From NCBI RefSeq assembly GCF_022810305.1, contig NZ_JALGQH010000033.1:1-64000 (forward strand): a DNA stretch of 64,000 bases, in the 5' to 3' direction. The notes beneath the pieces are model-generated. The model saw nothing but the letters and a program-made list of their open reading frames with translations, had not been told where the DNA came from and did no database searches. Numbering within the stretch: position 1 is the first letter of the stretch; every line of letters starts with the position of its first letter. The translations under genes were made by a program, and so were the position numbers. Positions 55,576-64,000 of this stretch are shown in pieces. This DNA is from Rhodococcus sp. ARC_M6 (GTDB taxonomy: Bacteria; Actinomycetota; Actinomycetes; Mycobacteriales; Mycobacteriaceae).

Positions 55576-56403
55576 ATGATGGCTGCGGACCGACTACGGG
55601 AGAGAACGCTGAGCGTCACCACCCTGGCCGCGGATGAATTCCATGCGCCGTCACTAGACGATTTTTTCCCGCCCTCCGTGTTGATTCACGCGGGCCCCTT
55701 CGAGCTCGACCGATTGATGCTCATCCGCATCCTGATGTCGGTGTTGGTTGCAGCGTTCTTCGCAATTGCGATGCGTAGTCCGCGGTTGATTCCGCGTGGC
55801 GTGCAGAATGTGGCCGAGATCGCTCTGGACTTCGTTCGCATTCAGATCGCGGAAGATGTCCTGGGCAAGGAGCAGGGCAAGCGTTTCCTGCCGGTTATCA
55901 CGACGATCTTCTTCCTCGTGATCGCCAGCAACGTATCCGCGATCATTCCCTTCTTGAACATCTCGCCGAATGCCCGTATCGGCATGCCGCTGGTACTCGC
56001 GGCGCTTGCCTACATCGTGTTCAACTACGTGGGCATCAAGAAGTACGGCTTCTTCAAGTACGTCAAGAGCACGATCGTCGTTCCCGGCGTCCCGCCTGCA
56101 CTGCACGTCTTGCTGATCCCGATCGAGTTCATCTCGACCTTCGTGCTGCGCCCGTTCACGCTGATGGTTCGTCTCATGGCCAACATGTTGGCCGGCCACA
56201 TTCTGCTGGTGCTGTTCTTCAGCGCGACGAACTACTTCTTCTTCGTGTCCGGCGGATTCCAGGCAATCTTCGGCGTTCCGTCGATCATTGCCGGCCTTGC
56301 ATTCACGTTCTTCGAGCTGCTGGTCATCTTCCTGCAGGCTTACGTCTTCGCGCTGCTGGCCGCGGTCTACATCGACATCGCGCTGCACGCCGACGAGCAC
56401 TGA
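55576..56403 (+). CDS. atpB: ATP synthase Fo subunit a
   Basis: 275 residues if started at the ATG at 55576. The next codon is also ATG, and a CTG at 55609 preceded by GGGAGAG would give a protein beginning LSVTTLAADEF; conservation probably starts there. It forms the proton half-channels against the c-ring. The essential arginine is in FTLMVRLMANMLAGHI, with the C-terminal FELLVIFLQAYVFALLAAVYI. It is the first structural gene of the operon. Confidence 0.9.
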   Translation: MMAADRLRERTLSVTTLAADEFHAPSLDDFFPPSVLIHAGPFELDRLMLIRILMSVLVAAFFAIAMRSPRLIPRGVQNVAEIALDFVRIQIAEDVLGKEQGKRFLPVITTIFFLVIASNVSAIIPFLNISPNARIGMPLVLAALAYIVFNYVGIKKYGFFKYVKSTIVVPGVPPALHVLLIPIEFISTFVLRPFTLMVRLMANMLAGHILLVLFFSATNYFFFVSGGFQAIFGVPSIIAGLAFTFFELLVIFLQAYVFALLAAVYIDIALHADEH

Positions 56404-56435
56404 CCACACCACATATCAGCTACACCACGATCTGA

Positions 56436-56732
<297 letters not shown>

Positions 56733-56741
56733 GAGACCGAC

Positions 56742-57302
56742 ATGGCAGCCACCATTACATTGCTCGCGGCATCCGAGGGTGAAGTACCTAACCCTCTCCT
56801 GCCCGCGACGTACGACATCGTATGGTCCATCGTCTGCCTCGTGATTGTCGGTTTCGTCTTCTGGAAGTTCGTTCTTCCGATGTTCCAGAAGGTCCTCGCC
56901 GATCGCACCGAGCAGATCGAGGGCGGCATCCAGCGTGCTGAAGATGCCCAGGCAGAAGCAAAGGTTGCGCTCGAGCAGTACCGCGCGCAACTGGCCGAAG
57001 CTCGTACCGAGGCCGCGCAGATCCGTGAGGAAGCGCGTACCCAGGGTCAGCAGATCATTGCTGACATGAAGGTTCAGGCGCAGGACGAGAGCGACCGCAT
57101 CGTGGCCGCAGGCCACAGCCAGCTCGTCGCCCAGCGTCAGCAGATTGTTGCTGAGCTCCGCTCGGATCTCGGCAAGACCGCTGTAGACCTGGCCGAGAAG
57201 GTCATCGGAGAGTCTCTCGCCGACGACGTGAAGCGCGCCGGAACGGTTGATCGATTCCTCAACGAGCTCGACGCCGTCAGCGCTGATTCAGCCAGGAAGT
57301 GA
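56742..57302 (+). CDS. atpF: ATP synthase Fo subunit b
   Basis: 186 residues. One N-terminal membrane helix (about residues 28-50) is followed by a long charged coiled coil ([21 protein letters not shown]). It forms the peripheral stalk with delta. Unlike mycobacteria, where b is fused to delta, the two are separate here; the atpH GTG overlaps this stop by four bases. Confidence 0.96.
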   Translation: MAATITLLAASEGEVPNPLLPATYDIVWSIVCLVIVGFVFWKFVLPMFQKVLADRTEQIEGGIQRAEDAQAEAKVALEQYRAQLAEARTEAAQIREEARTQGQQIIADMKVQAQDESDRIVAAGHSQLVAQRQQIVAELRSDLGKTAVDLAEKVIGESLADDVKRAGTVDRFLNELDAVSADSARK

Positions 57303-58132
57303 GCAACATGTACGCAGCGAGCCGTGAAGCCTTGGCGCAGACGCGTTCTGCGCTGAGCAGCGCCCTGGATGCAACCTCTGCAGGAGCCGCAACTGCGGCC
57401 GCTGCGCAGGCTGGGTCCGAGCTCTTCTCGGTGGTCGAGGTACTTGACGGCCAGCGCGCTCTTCGTAGCGCGCTGGCTGATGCTTCGACACCGGCCGCTG
57501 GTCGCCAGGCTCTGGTAGAGCAGCTGTTCTCCGGAAAGGTCGGCGCCGAGGCGCTGGCAACCGTGAAGGCAGCTGCAGGCCAGGACTGGTCGGCGACCCG
57601 CGACTTGGTCAACTCGCTCGAACTGCTGGGACGCGAAGCTCTGCTCCGCGCTGCAGCCGATCAGGGCCAGTTGAACACCGTCGAGGACGAGCTGTTCCGT
57701 CTCGGCCGCATTGTGGCAGGGGATCCCAGCCTTGAGCAGACGCTCTCGGATCTGTCGGTTCCCACCGCCCGCAAGCGTGAGTTTCTCTCGCGCCTGCTCT
57801 ACGGCAAGGTCACCGCGGTCACCGAGGCAATTGCCGGACAGGCCGTCGGCCGGTTGAAGTCTGCACCCGCAGACGCTTTCGACCAGCTGTCGAATCTTGC
57901 CGCAGCGCAGCGCGATACCACTGTTGCTCATGTGCGCAGCGCCTCGGCGTTGAGTGCAGAGCAGTCGGATCGTTTGGCGAACACATTGACCCGCACCTAC
58001 GGGAAGCCGGTCACCGTGCACGTCGAGATCGATCCAGAACTTCTCAGCGGCTTGGTCGTCCGGGTGGGCGACGAGGTTATCGACGGTAGTGCAGCGGGAC
58101 GACTCGCAGTACTGCGGAAGAACCTCAAATAG
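57299..58132 (+). CDS. atpH: ATP synthase F1 subunit delta
   Basis: 277 residues from the GTG overlapping atpF; an ATG lies three codons later. It joins the stator to the top of F1. It is longer than the E. coli protein (about 177), with an N-terminal helical extension usual in actinobacteria. The C-terminal [23 protein letters not shown] (in part) is the standard delta/OSCP signature. Confidence 0.94.
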   Translation: MSNMYAASREALAQTRSALSSALDATSAGAATAAAAQAGSELFSVVEVLDGQRALRSALADASTPAAGRQALVEQLFSGKVGAEALATVKAAAGQDWSATRDLVNSLELLGREALLRAAADQGQLNTVEDELFRLGRIVAGDPSLEQTLSDLSVPTARKREFLSRLLYGKVTAVTEAIAGQAVGRLKSAPADAFDQLSNLAAAQRDTTVAHVRSASALSAEQSDRLANTLTRTYGKPVTVHVEIDPELLSGLVVRVGDEVIDGSAAGRLAVLRKNLK

Positions 58133-58194
58133 TCCTTCAGCCGAACACACACTCCAGATCTTTTCGAAGACCAGATACCGAGAGCAGGAAAAAC

Positions 58195-59838
58195 ATGGCG
58201 GAGCTGACGATCTCCTCCGACGAGATCCGTAGCGCGATCGACAACTACACCGCGAGCTACTCCCCGGAGGCCTCCCGTGAGGAGGTCGGCACAGTGACCG
58301 ACACCAGTGACGGCATTGCGCACGTCTCTGGCCTGCCTTCGGCTATGTCCAACGAACTGTTGGAGTTCCCCGGTGGAATCGTCGGCGTCGCGCTCAACCT
58401 GGATGCCACCGAAATCGGTGCAGTTATCCTTGGCGATTACCAGAACATCCAAGAAGGCCAGGAAGTAAAGCGCACGGGCGACGTTCTGTCGGTTCCCGTC
58501 GGCGACGCTTTCCTCGGCCGCGTTATCAACCCGCTGGGTGCCCCCATCGACGGCTTGGGCGAGATCGAGAGCACCGAAAACCGTGCCCTCGAACTGCAGG
58601 CCGCTTCGGTGCTCGAGCGCCAGCCGGTTGAAGAGCCGCTCCAGACCGGTATCAAGGCTATCGACGCCATGACCCCGATCGGCCGCGGCCAGCGCCAGCT
58701 CATCATCGGCGACCGCAAGACCGGCAAGACCGCGGTCTGCATCGACGCGATCCTGAACCAGAAGGCCAACTGGGATTCGGGCGACGTAAACAAGCAGGTT
58801 CGCTGCATCTACGTCGCAATCGGCCAGAAGGGCTCCACCATCGCGGGCGTCAAGGCTGCCCTCGAGGAGAAGGGCGCGATGGAGTACACCACCATCGTCG
58901 CTGCTCCGGCTTCTGATTCCGCCGGCTTCAAGTGGCTCGCTCCGTACACCGGTTCGGCCATCGGCCAGCACTGGATGTACCAGGGCAAGCACGTCCTGGT
59001 TGTGTTCGACGACCTGACCAAGCAGGCAGAGGCGTACCGCGCCATCTCGCTGCTGCTGCGTCGTCCGCCGGGCCGCGAGGCTTACCCCGGTGACGTCTTC
59101 TACTTGCACTCCCGTCTACTGGAGCGTTCGGCGAAGCTGTCCGACGCACTCGGCGGTGGATCGCTGACGGCTCTGCCGATCATCGAGACCAAGGCAAACG
59201 ACGTCTCGGCGTACATCCCGACCAACGTCATCTCCATCACCGACGGTCAGGTATTCCTCGAGTCCGACCTGTTCAACAAGGGCGTTCGTCCCGCGATCAA
59301 CGTCGGTATCTCGGTTTCCCGAGTCGGTGGCGCTGCTCAGACCAAGGGAATGAAGAAGGTTTCCGGTTCGCTGCGTCTGGAACTGGCTCAGTTCCGTGAG
59401 CTCGAAGCGTTCTCCGCCTTCGCATCCGACCTCGACGCTGCCTCCAAGGCTCAGCTCGAGCGCGGTGCCCGTCTGGTCGAGCTGCTCAAGCAGGATCAGT
59501 ACAGCCCGATCCCCGTCGAGGATCAGATCGTTTCGATCTACCTCGCCGGTGAAGGCATCTTCGACAGCGTTCCGATCAGCGACGTCCGTCGCTTCGAGAA
59601 GGAACTGCTCGAAGACCTGAAGCGCTCCGCTGCCGGCGTCTACGCCAGCATCGACGGCGGCAAGGCACTCGATGCTGACAACGCTGCTGCGCTGATCGCT
59701 GCGACCAACAAGTTCAAGGAAGGCTTCATCGCATCCGACGGAAGCCGGGTCGTGAACGAAGCTGAGGCTGACGCATTGGGAGCCGACGAGGTCGCCAATG
59801 AGCAGATCAACGTCAAGCGCAAGACCGTCAGCAAGTGA
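58195..59838 (+). CDS. atpA: ATP synthase F1 subunit alpha
   Basis: 547 residues. It forms the non-catalytic nucleotide sites of the alpha3beta3 ring. Walker A is [10 protein letters not shown] and the family signature is [19 protein letters not shown]-terminal extension after the helical domain ([14 protein letters not shown]...) is typical of mycobacteria and relatives, where it affects ATP hydrolysis. Confidence 0.98.
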   Translation: MAELTISSDEIRSAIDNYTASYSPEASREEVGTVTDTSDGIAHVSGLPSAMSNELLEFPGGIVGVALNLDATEIGAVILGDYQNIQEGQEVKRTGDVLSVPVGDAFLGRVINPLGAPIDGLGEIESTENRALELQAASVLERQPVEEPLQTGIKAIDAMTPIGRGQRQLIIGDRKTGKTAVCIDAILNQKANWDSGDVNKQVRCIYVAIGQKGSTIAGVKAALEEKGAMEYTTIVAAPASDSAGFKWLAPYTGSAIGQHWMYQGKHVLVVFDDLTKQAEAYRAISLLLRRPPGREAYPGDVFYLHSRLLERSAKLSDALGGGSLTALPIIETKANDVSAYIPTNVISITDGQVFLESDLFNKGVRPAINVGISVSRVGGAAQTKGMKKVSGSLRLELAQFRELEAFSAFASDLDAASKAQLERGARLVELLKQDQYSPIPVEDQIVSIYLAGEGIFDSVPISDVRRFEKELLEDLKRSAAGVYASIDGGKALDADNAAALIAATNKFKEGFIASDGSRVVNEAEADALGADEVANEQINVKRKTVSK

Positions 59839-59886
59839 CGGGACTGCCCATGACACTGCGAATCTCGAAGGGAGAGTGATTGATCG

Positions 59887-60870
59887 ATGGCAAGCATTCT
59901 CGAATTGCGGTCTCGTATCAAGTCGGTCAACTCGACCAAGAAGATCACCAAGGCACAGGAACTGATCGCGACTTCGCGCATCACGAAGGCTCAGGGTCGC
60001 GTCGCCGCGTCCAAGCCGTATGCCGAGGAGATCACGAAGGTACTCACCGAATTGGCGAGTGCGTCTGCTTCGCTCGATCACCCGCTGCTCAACGAGCGTC
60101 CGGAGCCCAAGCGGGCTGCGGTGCTCGTTGTCACCAGTGACCGCGGCATGTGCGGTGGCTACAACTCCAACGTCCTCAAGCAGGCAGAAGAGCTCATGGT
60201 TCTGCTGCGCAGCGAGGGCAAGGATCCGATCGTTTACGTGCTCGGTTCCAAGGGGCTCGGCTACTTCAGTTTCCGCGGCCGCACTATCGGTGGTTCTTGG
60301 ACGGGCTTCTCACAGGATCCGGGTTACTCGGATGCTGCGAAGGCCAGCCGCCATCTGGTGGAACTGTTCATGGCTGGTTCGGGTAACCAGGTCGAGGCTC
60401 CGAACGGCGAAGGCACCATCGAGGGCGTCGACGAACTCCATATCGTCTACACCCGCTTCGTGTCGATGCTGACCCAGACCCCCGAGGTACGCCGTATGGC
60501 TCCTCTCGAGGTGTCCGTGTCCGAAGAGCACATCGAACTCGGTGACGACATGCTGACCAACGGTCACGACGACGATCATTCCAATGGTCCTGTCGCTGAC
60601 TTCAGCTTCGAGCCGGAGCCGGAGAAGCTGCTCGGCGCACTTCTGCCGAAGTACGTGAGCACGCGTATCTTCTCGTCGCTTCTCGATGCTGCGGCATCGG
60701 AGTCGGCAGCCCGTCGTACGGCCATGAAGGCCGCGACGGACAATGCAAACGAACTGGTGAACACGTTGAGCCGTCAGGCCAACCAGGCTCGCCAGGCCCA
60801 GATCACCCAGGAAATCAGCGAGATCGTCGGCGGCGCCAACGCGCTCGCCTCGAGCGCAGGAAGTGACTAG
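59887..60870 (+). CDS. atpG: ATP synthase F1 subunit gamma
   Basis: 327 residues. It forms the rotary shaft. The N-terminal helix is [22 protein letters not shown] and the C-terminal helix contains [28 protein letters not shown] (in part). The [13 protein letters not shown] core motif is present. An insert rich in D and H ([15 protein letters not shown]) near residue 225 lengthens it relative to E. coli. Confidence 0.97.
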   Translation: MASILELRSRIKSVNSTKKITKAQELIATSRITKAQGRVAASKPYAEEITKVLTELASASASLDHPLLNERPEPKRAAVLVVTSDRGMCGGYNSNVLKQAEELMVLLRSEGKDPIVYVLGSKGLGYFSFRGRTIGGSWTGFSQDPGYSDAAKASRHLVELFMAGSGNQVEAPNGEGTIEGVDELHIVYTRFVSMLTQTPEVRRMAPLEVSVSEEHIELGDDMLTNGHDDDHSNGPVADFSFEPEPEKLLGALLPKYVSTRIFSSLLDAAASESAARRTAMKAATDNANELVNTLSRQANQARQAQITQEISEIVGGANALASSAGSD

Positions 60871-62325
<1,455 letters not shown>

Positions 62326-62331
62326 AGCACG

Positions 62332-62700
62332 ATGGCTGAGATGACCGTAGAACTCGTTGCCGTCGAGCAGCGTTTGTGGTCGGGTTCGGCGACGTTGGTC
62401 AGCGCTCAGACGACCGAGGGCGAAATCGGAATCATGCCTGGGCATGAGCCGGTTCTCGGGCAGCTCATCGAGGGCGGCACCGTGTCGATCACGTCCGTCA
62501 ACGGCGAGCGCGTGGTTGCTGCAGTCCATGGCGGTTTCTTGTCGGTGACGGCTACGACCGTCACGATCCTTGCCGAGTCCGCGGACATGGCGCAGGATAT
62601 CGATGTGAACGCAGCCAAGGCCGTACTTGCTGATACCAGAGCAGACGACGAGGCGATTGCGGTCGCCAAGGGTCAGCTTCGGGCAGTCGAGCGCGCGTAA
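62332..62700 (+). CDS. atpC: ATP synthase F1 subunit epsilon
   Basis: 122 residues. The N-terminal beta sandwich has the [15 protein letters not shown] signature. The C-terminal helical part is short, as in mycobacteria. It links gamma to the c-ring and limits hydrolysis. The DUF2550 gene follows after 38 bp. Confidence 0.96.
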   Translation: MAEMTVELVAVEQRLWSGSATLVSAQTTEGEIGIMPGHEPVLGQLIEGGTVSITSVNGERVVAAVHGGFLSVTATTVTILAESADMAQDIDVNAAKAVLADTRADDEAIAVAKGQLRAVERA

Positions 62701-62738
62701 GTTAACTAGAACAAAGCCGCGACGGGAGCCGACGAACA

Positions 62739-63173
62739 GTGACATTCGGAATGATTGTGTTGATCATTCTGGGTGCGCTGCTCGCGGTTCTTGTCGCGGC
62801 TTTTCTGTATCGAGTCGTGAAATTGCGTCACGGCGGTACGCCGGCGCTACTGCGTGGTTTGCCTGCGGTGGGGGACAGCGGTTGGCGTCACGGGATCATT
62901 CGCTACGGCGAAAGCGCGTTTGTCTTCTTCAAACTTTCGAGTCTGCGGCCTGGCCCGGACTCACGTATCGACCGTCAAGGTATCGAGGTCGAGAGCCGTC
63001 GTTCTCCTTCAGGTACTGAATTCGACATCATGAGCGACGACATTGTTGTCCTGCTAGTGCGGGACGGTGCGTCCCGGTATGAGATCGCTCTCGACAGCGG
63101 TGCGCTGACAGCGTTCCTGTCGTGGGTTGAATCTCGGCCAGACGGGCGTGCGCGTCGGCGACGCACCGCCTGA
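62739..63173 (+). CDS. DUF2550 family single-pass membrane protein
   Basis: 144 residues from a GTG at 62739 with GGGAG upstream. One N-terminal helix (IVLIILGALLAVLVAAFLY) precedes a soluble domain with WRHGIIRYGESAFVFFKL. It matches the protein that follows atpC in mycobacteria (Rv1312-type, from memory). The function is unknown; conserved linkage hints at membrane energetics. Convergent with the next gene. Confidence 0.85.
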   Translation: MTFGMIVLIILGALLAVLVAAFLYRVVKLRHGGTPALLRGLPAVGDSGWRHGIIRYGESAFVFFKLSSLRPGPDSRIDRQGIEVESRRSPSGTEFDIMSDDIVVLLVRDGASRYEIALDSGALTAFLSWVESRPDGRARRRRTA

Positions 63174-63187
63174 CCGGATTCGTTGTC

Positions 63188-63760
63188 TCAGGCGCCGGCG
63201 CCGGGCTTCCAGAGAACATCGCCGTCCGGGTTTGCGACCCGTCCCATGATGAAGAGCAGATCGGACAATCTGTTGAGGTACTTTGCGGGCAGTGCGCTCG
63301 TTTCCTCCGGGTTCGATTCGATTGCCGACCAAGCAACTCGCTCCGCTCGGCGAGACACCGTCCGGGCTACGTGGAGTAGTGCGCCAAGCGCGGTTCCTCC
63401 CGGCAGAATGAACGAATTCAGCGGTGCCAGTTGATCATTGAGCTCATCGCACCACAATTCCAGCCGATCGATGTATGCCTGGGTGACGCGTAGCGGCGCG
63501 TACTGGGGATTCTCGACGACGGGGGTCGAAAGGTCTGCACCCGCGTCGAAGAGGTCATTCTGTATCTGACGCAGGATTGCGACCAGATTCTCCGGGGGAT
63601 TACCCAGCGCCAGGGCCACCCCGATGGCGGCATTGGTCTCGTCGCAGTCTGCGTAGGCGATCAGTCGCGGGTCATTCTTGGACACACGCGAAAAGTCGCT
63701 CAACCCCGTCGTGCCGTCGTCGCCGGTGCGGGTATAGATCTTCGTCAGGTGAACAGCCAT
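63188..63760 (-). CDS. Cob(I)yrinic acid a,c-diamide adenosyltransferase (PduO type)
   Basis: 190 residues from the ATG at 63760. It attaches the adenosyl group of ATP to cob(I)alamin. The phosphate loop is YTRTGDDGTTGLSDFSRV. A later segment FILPGGTALGALLHVARTVSRRAER (in part) carries the conserved Arg and Glu. A TACCGT box 6 nt upstream of the ATG suggests a leaderless transcript. It is divergent from murA with a 54-bp gap. Confidence 0.93.
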   Translation of the reverse strand: MAVHLTKIYTRTGDDGTTGLSDFSRVSKNDPRLIAYADCDETNAAIGVALALGNPPENLVAILRQIQNDLFDAGADLSTPVVENPQYAPLRVTQAYIDRLELWCDELNDQLAPLNSFILPGGTALGALLHVARTVSRRAERVAWSAIESNPEETSALPAKYLNRLSDLLFIMGRVANPDGDVLWKPGAGA

Positions 63761-63814
63761 AGGGCCACGGTACCGGCGCGGAGTTTCGGCGCTGATGGCT
63801 CTAGGCTGTGAACC

Positions 63815-64000
63815 GTGAGTGAGCACTTTCTAGTTACCGGGGGTAGTCGCCTCGAAGGTGAAGTTGTGGTTGGGGGAGCCAAGAACAGTGTGCTGAAGCT
63901 GATGGCTGCAGCACTGCTGGCTGAGGGAACCACCGTCGTCACGAACTGCCCGGACATCCTCGATGTTCCGCTGATGGCGGAGGTCTTGCGGGGCTTGGGC
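63815..64000 (+). CDS. murA: UDP-N-acetylglucosamine 1-carboxyvinyltransferase, N-terminal 62 codons
   Basis: The GTG at 63815 opens a frame running off the window: [17 protein letters not shown], then [19 protein letters not shown] with the conserved UDP-GlcNAc/PEP Lys-Asn pair. It catalyses the first committed step of peptidoglycan synthesis. TAGGCT (63802-63807) lies 7 nt before the start with no ribosome-binding site, so translation is probably leaderless. The fosfomycin-target cysteine/aspartate loop is beyond the window. Confidence 0.95.
   Translation, partial: MSEHFLVTGGSRLEGEVVVGGAKNSVLKLMAAALLAEGTTVVTNCPDILDVPLMAEVLRGLG

Overview
The window is high-GC actinobacterial chromosome, most likely a Rhodococcus (Nocardiaceae, erythropolis/qingshengii type). 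This rests on the gene orders argS-lysA-hom-thrC-thrB-rho-rpmE-prfA-prmC-sua5-wecA-atpIBEFHAGDC and on mycobacterial-like proteins (550-aa ArgS, Rho with a long low-complexity insert, MurA after the atp operon). Frequent GTG starts, 1-4 nt stop/start overlaps and several apparent leaderless starts with a TANNNT box 6-8 nt upstream also fit. The genus call is recognition from memory, not a database result.

Layout. 1-127: 3' end of an IS3-family element. 158-7034: a self-contained N-acetylglucosamine PTS locus (EIIA, EIIB divergent from EIIC, HPr, EI, NagA, NagB, CutC-like). 7040-12611: a valine/isobutyrate catabolic operon (mmsA, acyl-CoA dehydrogenase, 3-hydroxyisobutyryl-CoA hydrolase, mmsB, enoyl-CoA hydratase). 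12614-15477: MarR regulator, a MraY outside any division/cell-wall cluster, and a secreted esterase. 15600-16134: tRNA-Cys and two tiny genes (28 and 38 codons) with strong ribosome-binding sites. 16361-20343: an amidohydrolase and two alpha/beta hydrolases.

20445-29000 is the most interesting part. A minus-strand operon (DUF1214 protein, SDR, sulfotransferase) faces an IclR-type regulator gene. Downstream of the regulator, on the plus strand, is a tightly overlapping cysD - cysNC - cysQ(with an extra NTF2-like domain) - limonene-epoxide-hydrolase-like operon. Both promoter regions carry the identical palindrome TAGAACGCGTTCTA, which fits the published KstR (cholesterol-catabolism repressor) consensus. 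Both also carry a second shared palindrome of the form GGTACA-n4-tGTACC followed by GGGGTAG. The operon can make APS and PAPS and remove PAP, but no APS reductase or sulfite reductase is present. I infer a dedicated PAPS-supply and sulfo-transfer module tied to sterol or isoprenoid metabolism.

29010-36638: CeoS/alanine-dehydrogenase-like enzyme, a MarR/MFS-efflux pair with palindromic operators, and a LysR - MHS transporter - FAD-monooxygenase set for an aromatic compound. 36717-40932: tRNA-Arg(CCG), phosphoketolase, and a membrane-anchored DUF3105/DUF305 pair. 41150-47598: argS, lysA and the threonine operon. 47599-53572: rho with a 520-bp leader, rpmE, prfA, prmC and sua5. 53610-63173: wecA and the complete F1Fo ATP synthase operon plus a DUF2550 protein. 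63188-64000: cobalamin adenosyltransferase and the first 62 codons of murA. No CRISPR array, rRNA, prophage or intact insertion sequence was seen.
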